This document shows positions 44,476 through 52,669 of a stretch of 64,000 nt of DNA, one piece after another. The number at the start of each line of letters is the position of its first letter. The first letter of the stretch is position 1. Position numbers and translations under genes: made by a program. The notes under the pieces were generated by a model. That model saw only the letters and a program-made list of their open reading frames with translations. It searched no databases and was not told the DNA's origin. The stretch spans positions 248,001 to 312,000 of the forward strand of contig NZ_SIRT01000001.1 of the NCBI RefSeq assembly GCF_004310325.1, written 5' to 3'. The DNA comes from Hyunsoonleella flava (GTDB lineage Bacteria; Bacteroidota; Bacteroidia; Flavobacteriales; Flavobacteriaceae).

Positions 44476-44847
44476 TTATATAAGTTTTGGGATATATATT
44501 ATTAAGGTGATTAAAAGAGCTCCTAATGATGATATAGCCACTGCACCTGCTGCAATATCTTTAATAAAACCTATACGAACTTCAAAATCATCATGTACAA
44601 AATCGCATATCTTTTCTAGGCCAGTGTTTAAAGCTTCAATACTCATTACTAATACAATTGCAAAAATTTGAATAATCCATTCTAAAGATGTGATTTCAAA
44701 ATAAAAACCTGCGATTGTTAATAAAATAGCTATTGAAAATTGAACTTGAATACTAGACTCTGTTTTTAGCAATAAAAACATACCCTTAATTGCATATCCA
44801 ATGCTTTTATATCTATGTATGATGAAAGGTTCGTTTTTATTATTCAT
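44476..44847 (-). CDS. dgkA: Diacylglycerol/undecaprenol kinase
   Basis: 123 residues, three transmembrane helices. The motif SIEALNTGLEKICDFVHDDF, followed by FIKDIAAGAVAI, is diagnostic of DgkA, and the active-site Glu in LLKTESSIQVQF is present. It phosphorylates diacylglycerol to phosphatidate (or undecaprenol to its phosphate). It lies 6 nt before the EptA-like gene, a pairing that fits recycling of the diacylglycerol released by a phospholipid-headgroup transferase. Undecaprenol salvage is an alternative, equally useful for glycan synthesis. Confidence 0.92.
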   Translation of the reverse strand: MNNKNEPFIIHRYKSIGYAIKGMFLLLKTESSIQVQFSIAILLTIAGFYFEITSLEWIIQIFAIVLVMSIEALNTGLEKICDFVHDDFEVRIGFIKDIAAGAVAISSLGALLITLIIYIPKLI

Positions 44848-45001
44848 TGGTTATGGTAATTAATTTCTAGAGAACTAAAATAATTTTTTTCAAGGTGTTT
44901 TTATAAACAATTCTGTTAAGTTCTAATATTTACGATAAACCCCTGTATTTTAGTGATTTAGTTTGTTTTTTTTGTGTTTCAAATCCGAATTTCACTGAAA
45001 T

Positions 45002-45910
45002 TTATTTATTAAGATCAATGCCAGTGTCTTTGTATATTAATTTTGATAATTCTTCCATTCCTGTTTTGTTTAAATGGTCTTCATTTTCAAAATATGTAGC
45101 GCTATTCAAACTTAGCGAATAATCTAAATTTTGGTCAAGATTTAACTCATTTATAAAAAGGTTTACCTTATCTAAATCTTCTTTATTACATTGTTTCAAA
45201 TAATGCTCATTGACTGGAAATCTAACACCTATTACCTTTACATTTCTTAATTTTAAATTATTTACTAATTTTTTATAGATTTCTAAATCTTCATCCCTAG
45301 TCATTATTCCATTGTGGTCTGTTATTCCAGTACTAGAAGCAATTTTTTCTTTTTCAGAACTAGAAATATCAGTCCATTTAATGGAGGTGTTATTATCACT
45401 TTTATTACCACCATTTCTGATGATAGAATATATGTTATTAAGAAAATATCTTAAGTAATTGTCGTTTAAAAGCGGTATTTTTTCTGTTATCAGGTTAAGT
45501 TTTGATTTATTATAAATTTCCTTTGAATTATTTAATTTTAATAAATATTTATTTAAGAATGTGCTATTTGAAGAGATGCTATTGTTAAACATTTGTGGCT
45601 CAGTTGAAATAAATACATATTTTAATTCTGGATTATATTTCTTTAGTATTAAAGTTTTTATATACATTTCTTTAATTCCATCCGCACCAAAGGCTAGGTT
45701 TCCAATGTTTTCAGATAAATTTAAAAGTTTTATTGATTCAGAATGTGAATCGCCTAAGAATACTACCTTGGGTTTAGAATTTATAATAGAGTCTATCCGA
45801 TTTGAATATTTACTTTCTTGCTTATAAAAAGGGCTTGTTTTGTAAACAAAAAAATTAATAGTAAAAAATACAATTAAAAATGGTGTTGCCTTTATTAAGA
45901 TACTTTTCAT
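45002..45910 (-). CDS. Membrane-anchored SGNH-like protein, copy 2
   Basis: 302 residues. One N-terminal membrane helix (about 8-24), then a periplasmic SGNH fold: block I PKVVFLGDSHSESIKLL with nucleophile Ser and block V SATYFENEDHLNKTGMEELS with the Asp-x-His. Because it follows the MBOAT at 45922 (11 nt), it probably completes acyl transfer in the way AlgJ/AlgX partner AlgI. A 154-nt gap separates it from dgkA. Confidence 0.82.
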   Translation of the reverse strand: MKSILIKATPFLIVFFTINFFVYKTSPFYKQESKYSNRIDSIINSKPKVVFLGDSHSESIKLLNLSENIGNLAFGADGIKEMYIKTLILKKYNPELKYVFISTEPQMFNNSISSNSTFLNKYLLKLNNSKEIYNKSKLNLITEKIPLLNDNYLRYFLNNIYSIIRNGGNKSDNNTSIKWTDISSSEKEKIASSTGITDHNGIMTRDEDLEIYKKLVNNLKLRNVKVIGVRFPVNEHYLKQCNKEDLDKVNLFINELNLDQNLDYSLSLNSATYFENEDHLNKTGMEELSKLIYKDTGIDLNK

Positions 45911-45921
45911 AATTGTATGTT

Positions 45922-47370
45922 TTAAAATTGAAAATAGATAAATTCTTGAGCACCATTAGTTGCTCTAAAGAATATTAGTAATAATAATAAAGAACAATAA
46001 ATTAGGGTCTTAACAGGAGTTCTGTAATGTCCAACTTGAAAAGAATAAGATGCATTTCTATTAGCTATCTCAAATACACTTAAATATATTAAACTAATAA
46101 CTATTATGATAGGTTGTATTGATGATCCCATCTCTTTAAAATAGCTAAGCGGGTTTACTAATATAGTACTAGACGCGATTTCAGAAATATAACTTATTGC
46201 ATGGGTAAATGATTCTGCTCTAAAAAATATCCAGGCAAAAGTAACAGCAATAAAGGTTATTGTAATATTGAATACTTTGACTAAACTTGCTGGTAAAATT
46301 TTTACAGTATTTAAGTTTTTACTATATGCAGTTTGAATGAAATAAAAGAGTGAGTGTAGAGCTCCCCAAATAATAAATGTCCAATTTGCACCATGCCAAA
46401 AGCCACTAACAGTAAAAGTAATTATAATATTTAATGATCTTCTTAAGCTAGAATCTACTTTACTGCCACCTAATGGGATATATACATAATCTCTAAACCA
46501 AGTTGATAAGGATATATGCCACCGTCTCCAGAAATCTTGAATGTTTTCTGCTAAATATGGCGATTTAAAGTTTTGCATTAAATCAATTCCCATCATCCTA
46601 GAAATACCAATGGCTATATCTGAATAACCTGAAAAGTCTCCATAAATCTGAAATGCAAAGAATATAACACCAATTACTAATACACTTCCTGGATAGCTAT
46701 CAGAGTTTTCGAATATTTGATTGGCATAAAACGCACAATTATCTGCAATGACTATTTTTTTGAAAAGGCCCCATAGTGCTTGTTTAGCACCCTCTTTAAA
46801 TTCAAAAACATCAAACTTTCTTTTCTTATTAAATTGTGGTAATAGGTGAGAGGCTCTCTCTATTGGTCCAGCAACTAATTGCGGAAAGAAAGAAACAAAC
46901 GTCATAAACTGAAGTAAGTTCTTATTAGAGTTCATTTTCCCTCTATAGATATCAATGGTGTAGCTCATAGTCTGAAAGGTATAGAAACTTATTCCTACAG
47001 GTAAAACTATCTTCAATAATAATGGATTAGATTCAAATCCAAATAGGGCTATGAAATCTGTAAAAGATTCAGTGAAAAAATTATAATACTTAAAGAAGCC
47101 TAGTATTCCTAGATTGATAAATAAACTTAAAATAAGAAGTCTTTTTCTCTGAATTTTATTACTATTTTCATCAATAGCTTTTCCAATTATATAGTCACTT
47201 ACTGAACTAATCAAGATTAAAGAAAGAAATCTCCAATCCCACCAGCCATAAAACACATAGCTGGAAATTAATAAGAGTGTATTTTGAAATTTTAAGTTAT
47301 TATACGATTTATAGTATAGGGAAAATACAATAACAAAGAAAACGACAAACTCGAAGGAATTGAAAAGCAT
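45922..47370 (-). CDS. MBOAT O-acyltransferase (AlgI/PatA-like), copy 2
   Basis: 482 residues, polytopic. Landmarks: SYVFYGWWDWRFLSLILIS, FKYYNFFTE, FFPQLVAGPIERASHLLPQF, YGDFSGYSDIAIGISRMMG, RRWHISLSTWFRDYVYIPLG and SGFWHGANWTFIIWGALHSL with the catalytic His. It ends FIYFQF like the other two copies. Overlaps no neighbour; the SGNH gene follows at 11 nt and the uronate dehydrogenase precedes at 23 nt. Expected role: delivery of acyl groups to the periplasm for the SGNH partner. Confidence 0.95.
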   Translation of the reverse strand: MLFNSFEFVVFFVIVFSLYYKSYNNLKFQNTLLLISSYVFYGWWDWRFLSLILISSVSDYIIGKAIDENSNKIQRKRLLILSLFINLGILGFFKYYNFFTESFTDFIALFGFESNPLLLKIVLPVGISFYTFQTMSYTIDIYRGKMNSNKNLLQFMTFVSFFPQLVAGPIERASHLLPQFNKKRKFDVFEFKEGAKQALWGLFKKIVIADNCAFYANQIFENSDSYPGSVLVIGVIFFAFQIYGDFSGYSDIAIGISRMMGIDLMQNFKSPYLAENIQDFWRRWHISLSTWFRDYVYIPLGGSKVDSSLRRSLNIIITFTVSGFWHGANWTFIIWGALHSLFYFIQTAYSKNLNTVKILPASLVKVFNITITFIAVTFAWIFFRAESFTHAISYISEIASSTILVNPLSYFKEMGSSIQPIIIVISLIYLSVFEIANRNASYSFQVGHYRTPVKTLIYCSLLLLLIFFRATNGAQEFIYFQF

Positions 47371-47393
47371 ACCTTATCTCTTTATTGGATAGT

Positions 47394-48674
47394 TTATAAT
47401 CTACCTGAAACTTTATCTTTAATAATGCCTTTAACATCATAGACAAGTCCATTTTCGACTAATAAATCATCAAAATTTATATCCAAGAACTCTGCATGGG
47501 ATACACCTAGTATAACAGTGTCAAAAGTATCATTTGGTATTGAGTTAGTAGCTTCTAGGTTGTATTCATGCATTACCTCTTCAGAATTAACCCAGGGATC
47601 ATGAATAGTTACGTCAAGGCCATACTCTTTTAAATGCTTTATTACATCTACTATTTTGGTGTTCCTAACGTCTGGACAATTTTCTTTAAACGTAATTCCA
47701 AGCATTAAGACTTTACCACCGTTAACCTTGATATCATTTTTAAGCATCATTTTTACTACTTCGCTAGCAACATATTGTCCCATGCTATCATTTACGCGTC
47801 TACCGGCTAAAATAATCTCAGGATGATAGCCAACTTCTTGGGCTTTTTGCGCTAAATAGTATGGGTCTACACCAATACAATGACCACCAACTAACCCAGG
47901 TTTAAATGGTAAAAAATTCCATTTGGTACCAGCGGCTTCCAATACAGAATGGGTGTCAATATCCATTAAATTAAATATTTTTGCCAACTCGTTAACAAAA
48001 GCAATATTGATATCTCGTTGTGAGTTTTCGATAACCTTAGCAGCTTCGGCAACTTTTATGGTAGGAGCAAGGTGTGTACCAGCTGTGATTATACTTGCGT
48101 ATAAATCATTTACTTTTTTTCCAATCTCTGGAGTAGAACCCGCAGTTACCTTTAAAATCTTATCAACTGTATGTTCTTTATCACCTGGATTTATGCGTTC
48201 AGGGGAATAACCAGCAAAAAAATCAGAGTTGAATTTAAGGCCACTTACTTTTTCTAAAATAGGAACACATTCATCTTCGGTAACTCCAGGGTATACCGTG
48301 GATTCATAAATAACTATATCTCCTTTTTTAAGCACTTTCCCAACAGTTTCACTAGATTTATATAAAGGTGTTAAATCTGGTCTTTTATTTTTGTCTATTG
48401 GCGTAGGTACCGTTACAATATAATAGTTACAATCTTTTATGTCATCTATTTTAGACGAACAGTATAGCCCGTTAGATGAATCATCGCTATCTTTTAGAAC
48501 CGCTTTTAAAATATTATCATCAATCTCTAAAGTAGCATCTTTTCCCTGTTGGAGTTCAGCAATTCGCTTTTCATTAATATCAAAGCCAACCACTGAATAT
48601 TTTGTTGCAAATAACCGGGCTAGAGGTAACCCTACATATCCTAATCCTATAATTGCTATTTTATCCATGTTCAT
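47394..48674 (-). CDS. UDP-N-acetyl-hexosamine 6-dehydrogenase (WbpO/TviB-like)
   Basis: 426 residues. NAD motif GLGYVGLPLARLF, then VTVPTPID, ESTVYPGVTEDECVPIL, GYSPERINPGDKEH, and the catalytic Cys266 in KPGLVGGHCIGVDPYYL. The GGHCIGVDPYYL type is that of WbpO, WbpA and TviB, which oxidise UDP-GalNAc or UDP-GlcNAc to the uronic acid. With the epimerase at 50069 it should give UDP-GalNAcA. It is separated from ugd by 5 nt. Confidence 0.93.
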   Translation of the reverse strand: MNMDKIAIIGLGYVGLPLARLFATKYSVVGFDINEKRIAELQQGKDATLEIDDNILKAVLKDSDDSSNGLYCSSKIDDIKDCNYYIVTVPTPIDKNKRPDLTPLYKSSETVGKVLKKGDIVIYESTVYPGVTEDECVPILEKVSGLKFNSDFFAGYSPERINPGDKEHTVDKILKVTAGSTPEIGKKVNDLYASIITAGTHLAPTIKVAEAAKVIENSQRDINIAFVNELAKIFNLMDIDTHSVLEAAGTKWNFLPFKPGLVGGHCIGVDPYYLAQKAQEVGYHPEIILAGRRVNDSMGQYVASEVVKMMLKNDIKVNGGKVLMLGITFKENCPDVRNTKIVDVIKHLKEYGLDVTIHDPWVNSEEVMHEYNLEATNSIPNDTFDTVILGVSHAEFLDINFDDLLVENGLVYDVKGIIKDKVSGRL

Positions 48675-48679
48675 AAATA

Positions 48680-50059
48680 TTATTGTCCTATTGAAGAATA
48701 TTCAAACCCTATTTCTTCCATTTCTGCTTTATCAAGTATATTTCTTCCATCAAAAATAAAAGCAGGTTTTTTCATTTCATTGTATATTTTTTTCCAATCA
48801 TAGGTTTTGAATTCGTCCCATTCTGTCATGATGGCAACCGCATGTGCATCTTTTAATGCTTCATATGGGGTTTCGGTTGCTGTTACAAGCTCATTATTTT
48901 CCTTTTCAGATCTAGTGTTTAAATAATTTAAATCTGATTGTATTTTAACATTTGAAACTTTAGGGTCATAAACAGCAATTCTTGCTTGCTCGTTTAATAA
49001 GTGATCCGCGACATAAATTGCTGCAGACTCCCTAGTGTCATTAGTATCTTTTTTAAATGCCCAACCCAAGAAACCTATTTTCTTTCCTGAAACCGTATTG
49101 TATAGTGTACTAATTAAGTTATCTGCAAATCGTCTTTTTTGATGATCGTTAAGAACGATAACCTGCTCCCAATAATCAGCAACGGCATTTAGATTATAAC
49201 TTCTTGCTATGTAAACAAGGTTTAGTATATCCTTTTGAAAGCATGATCCGCCAAAACCTACGGAAGATTTAAGGAACTTAGGGCCTATTCTCGAATCCAT
49301 ACCAATGGCTTTTGCCACTTCGTCAACATTTGCTTCTGTTCTTTCGCATAGTTCTGAAATAGCATTTATTGAAGAAATTCGTTGTGCTAAAAATGCATTT
49401 GCTGTAAGTTTTGATAATTCTGAAGACCAAACGTTGGTTCTTAAAATTTGTTCTTGAGGCACCCAGCTTCCATATATATTTGCTAAACTTTCTATGGCTT
49501 CTTCAGATTCTCCCCCAATTAAAACTCTGTCGGGGTTTAATAAATCTTGAATAGCAGTTCCTTCAGCTAGAAATTCTGGATTTGATAAAATATCAAAATT
49601 CACGTCGCTTCCAGTATTATCTAATATACTTTTTATGGCTTGCGCCGTTCTTACTGGTAGTGTAGATTTTTCAACTACTATTTTATCTGTTTTAGCCACG
49701 TTGGCAATGTTTCTGGCACAAAGCTCAACATATTTTAAATCTGCTGCCATCCCTTTTCCTTTACCATAGGTTTTGGTTGGCGTGTTTACAGATATAAAAA
49801 TCATTTCAGATTCATCTATAGCTTTATCAATCTCAGTGGAAAAAAACAGGTTTTTGCCTCGTGTTTCCTCGACAATTTCTGCTAAACCAGGTTCGTAAAT
49901 AGGTAGCTTAGAAACATTGGAATCATTCCAGGCATCAATCCGAGATTGATTTATGTCTACTATGGTTACCTTAATGTTTGGATTTTTCTTTGCAATAACT
50001 GCCATAGTTGGTCCTCCAACATAACCAGCACCTATACAACAAATTTTTGTTACTTTCAT
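48680..50059 (-). CDS. ugd: UDP-glucose 6-dehydrogenase
   Basis: 459 residues. Oxidises UDP-glucose to UDP-glucuronate with two NAD. NAD motif [17 protein letters not shown] at the N-terminus, [20 protein letters not shown] (the insert of eukaryote-like UGDHs), [20 protein letters not shown] and the catalytic Cys273 in [15 protein letters not shown]-terminal [14 protein letters not shown] is typical. The insert and GGPTMAV place it with the animal-like subgroup common in Bacteroidota. Confidence 0.96.
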   Translation of the reverse strand: MKVTKICCIGAGYVGGPTMAVIAKKNPNIKVTIVDINQSRIDAWNDSNVSKLPIYEPGLAEIVEETRGKNLFFSTEIDKAIDESEMIFISVNTPTKTYGKGKGMAADLKYVELCARNIANVAKTDKIVVEKSTLPVRTAQAIKSILDNTGSDVNFDILSNPEFLAEGTAIQDLLNPDRVLIGGESEEAIESLANIYGSWVPQEQILRTNVWSSELSKLTANAFLAQRISSINAISELCERTEANVDEVAKAIGMDSRIGPKFLKSSVGFGGSCFQKDILNLVYIARSYNLNAVADYWEQVIVLNDHQKRRFADNLISTLYNTVSGKKIGFLGWAFKKDTNDTRESAAIYVADHLLNEQARIAVYDPKVSNVKIQSDLNYLNTRSEKENNELVTATETPYEALKDAHAVAIMTEWDEFKTYDWKKIYNEMKKPAFIFDGRNILDKAEMEEIGFEYSSIGQ

Positions 50060-50068
50060 TTTTATTGA

Positions 50069-51052
50069 TTATAAGTTTTTCCAATACCAATTAACAGCTT
50101 CTTTTAAACCGTCATTAATATTGTATTTGGGTTTATAGTTTAATAGTTTTTTTGCTTTATCTACAGAAGCTAAAGAGTGCGGGATATCTCCTGCTCTATT
50201 TTCTCGATGTTTTATTTCAACATTTTTTATAGAATCGTCAAACTCAGACAAATGCTTTTTTAATAATGTTGTTAGCTCCAATAGAGTTGTTCTGTCACCA
50301 TAGGCAACATTATATACCGTATTTAATGCCTCTTGGTTATCGGTGGTTATACAAAGCATATTCATTTGTACTACATTATCTATATATGTAAAATCTCTTG
50401 AGTAACTTCCGTCACCATTAATCATAGGAGATTCATGGTTTATAAATTGTTTTACAAATAAAGGGATTACTGCCGCATAAGCGCCGTTGGGGTCTTGCCG
50501 CTTGCCAAATACATTAAAATAGCGTAAGCCAATGGTATCTAATCCATAAGCTTTTTGGAAAATATCAGCATAAAGTTCATTTACATATTTAGTAATAGCA
50601 TAAGGTGATAAAGGTTTGCCAATTGTATCTTCCACTTTGGGTAGTGCTTCATGATCTCCATAGGTAGAAGAGCTGGCTGCATAAACAAAGCGTTTTATGT
50701 TGGCGTCCTTAGAAGCGACAAGCATATTTAAAAACCCGGATATGTTTACCTCATTAGAGGTTATAGGGTCATTTATTGATCTTGGGACAGACCCAAGAGC
50801 CGCTTGATGCAATACATAATCTGCATTTTCGCAAGCTTTACGACAATCCTCAAGGTTTCTTATGTCTCCTTCAATAAGTTTAAAATTAGTACTATCTAAA
50901 AAAGGCTTTATATTATCACGTTTACCAGTAGAAAAATTATCAAGGCAAACTGTTTTTATGTTATTGGAAAGCAATGTTTCACATAAGTTGGAACCAATAA
51001 ATCCAGCTCCACCGGTTACCAAAACGGTCTTATTTTGTAGATTCTGTAGCAT
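50069..51052 (-). CDS. UDP-GlcNAc(A) 4-epimerase (WbpP/TviC-like)
   Basis: 327 residues, extended SDR. TGGAGFIGSNLCETLL, then LHQAALGSVPRSINDPI with the Pro-Arg-Ser-Ile unique to WbpP/TviC-type enzymes, SSSTYGDHEALPKVED and SPYAITKYVNELYADIF with the YxxxK pair. C-terminal HRENRAGDIPHSLA. It interconverts UDP-GlcNAc and UDP-GalNAc or their uronic acids; which order the pathway takes relative to the dehydrogenase at 47394 is open. Nine nt to ugd. Confidence 0.93.
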   Translation of the reverse strand: MLQNLQNKTVLVTGGAGFIGSNLCETLLSNNIKTVCLDNFSTGKRDNIKPFLDSTNFKLIEGDIRNLEDCRKACENADYVLHQAALGSVPRSINDPITSNEVNISGFLNMLVASKDANIKRFVYAASSSTYGDHEALPKVEDTIGKPLSPYAITKYVNELYADIFQKAYGLDTIGLRYFNVFGKRQDPNGAYAAVIPLFVKQFINHESPMINGDGSYSRDFTYIDNVVQMNMLCITTDNQEALNTVYNVAYGDRTTLLELTTLLKKHLSEFDDSIKNVEIKHRENRAGDIPHSLASVDKAKKLLNYKPKYNINDGLKEAVNWYWKNL

Positions 51053-51213
51053 TTAAATTTGGGTTACTTGTTAATAGCAGCAGCAAATATGTAAAAAATT
51101 ATTCAAACACAGATTATTATTATACTAAGTTGATGTTTTTAACGATAAAAATCACTGCATTAAATTTTAAGGAGATTTAATCGGTAAAAATTGGGTATAC
51201 AACTAGTTACAAG

Positions 51214-52236
51214 TTATTTGTAATAAGATTTGTACCAATCAACAAAGGCTTTTACACCATGTTTTATCGATGTATTTGGTCTATAATCGTAGTCTTTTAT
51301 TAAGTCATCTACATTAGCCCAGGTACGCTCAACATCACCAGGTTGTATTGGCAACATGTTTTTTTCAGCTTCGGTGTTAAGATTAAATTCAATCTCTTTT
51401 ATAAAATCTAATAGCTTTACAGAATTGTTGTTGCCTATATTATATACTTTATATAGGACGTTGTTTTCTATTCTTTCTTCATTTGGATGTTCAAGAATTC
51501 TAACAACACCCTCCACGATATCATCAACATAAGTAAAGTCACGTTCCATTTTCCCATAGTTAAAAACTTTAATGGGCCTATTATTCACAATAGCATCAGT
51601 AAATAAAAACATAGCCATATCTGGCCTTCCCCATGGTCCATATACAGTAAAGAAACGCAGCCCTGTGGTTGGGAATTTGAATAGATGACTGTATGTGTGT
51701 GCCATTAATTCATTACTCTTTTTCGTAGCCGCGTACAAACTTATAGGGTTATCTACATTGTCTTCGGTAGAAAACGGAATTTTTTCATTTAAGCCATAAA
51801 CACTGGAACTACTTGCGTAAACAAGGTGCTTTATTTTGAAGTTTCTACAACATTCAAGAATATTTAAAAAACCAACAAGATTAGAATCTACATAAGATTC
51901 AGGGTTTTCTAAACTGTACCTTACTCCCGCTTGGGCAGCAAGATTACATACTACATCAAATTTTTCGTTTTCAAAAAGTTTAGGAAGTTCTTCGCGATTT
52001 TCTAAATTCATTCTTATAAATGAAAAGTTGTTAATGTTTTTGCTTTTACATAAACTGTTGAATGCAGAGGCTTGATCATTGTCAATGCCTAATTCTCTCA
52101 ACCTGTCAAACTTGAGTTTGGTATCATAATAGTCATTAATATTATCGAGTCCAACAACAATGTGCCCTTTATCCAGTAGAATTTTTGAAGTGAAGAAACC
52201 AATAAAGCCTGCGGCTCCAGTTACAAGTATTTTCAT
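51214..52236 (-). CDS. UDP-glucuronate 4-epimerase
   Basis: 340 residues, extended SDR. TGAAGFIGFFTSKILLDKGH with the following DNINDYYDTKLKFDRLRELG is diagnostic of the LpsL/Cap1J-type epimerases. Further blocks: NLAAQAGVRYSLENPESYVD, SSSSVYGLNEKIPFS, SLYAATKKSNELMAHTYS, FFTVYGPWGRPDMAMFLF and PGDVERTWANVDDL. It makes UDP-galacturonate from UDP-glucuronate. It heads the long minus-strand cluster. Confidence 0.95.
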   Translation of the reverse strand: MKILVTGAAGFIGFFTSKILLDKGHIVVGLDNINDYYDTKLKFDRLRELGIDNDQASAFNSLCKSKNINNFSFIRMNLENREELPKLFENEKFDVVCNLAAQAGVRYSLENPESYVDSNLVGFLNILECCRNFKIKHLVYASSSSVYGLNEKIPFSTEDNVDNPISLYAATKKSNELMAHTYSHLFKFPTTGLRFFTVYGPWGRPDMAMFLFTDAIVNNRPIKVFNYGKMERDFTYVDDIVEGVVRILEHPNEERIENNVLYKVYNIGNNNSVKLLDFIKEIEFNLNTEAEKNMLPIQPGDVERTWANVDDLIKDYDYRPNTSIKHGVKAFVDWYKSYYK

Positions 52237-52669
52237 TGTTTTTGATTTGAGGTGTTAAAATTTGTTTAATGATACAAATATGGAAAAAAGAATTTAATGG
52301 CTTTTCAGTTTGAGTTAAAATGAAAATATACTCGATAAAATTAATTTTAGATGCTATTTCGCCCTATCATTTCAAGAAGTACACACGTTAAAATTAGTTA
52401 TTATCATATTATTAACAATGCTTTTAAATAATCGATGAACTACTTAGTTTTGCGGTTAAAATATTTATTTTTAATAATATATAGTCCAGAACTGGAATGG
52501 ATTCGTATATGACACAAATACAAAAAATCGATAAAATGCTATTTGAGTACGATGAAATACCATTTGTGGAATTAATATTACAATAAAAAATATTTTTTCG
52601 ACGAAATGCATATAAAATCCGTTTAAAGAACTTATATTTGAATCCCCTAGTCTAATTTTTATCATAACA
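52237..52669. other. Divergent intergenic region, no gene seen
   Basis: Between the epimerase (minus) and the lyase (plus). On the minus strand CATATTTG (52275-52282 in plus coordinates) is one base off the -7 consensus; on the plus strand TATATTTG at 52633-52640 is an exact match. No ORF or RNA gene was recognised. Confidence 0.45.
52633..52640 (+). promoter_or_regulatory. -7 element of the lyase gene (TATATTTG)
   Basis: Exact TAnnTTTG match, 29 bp upstream of ATG 52670. No TTG at the expected -33 distance, so an activator may be needed or the -33 is weak. Confidence 0.45.
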
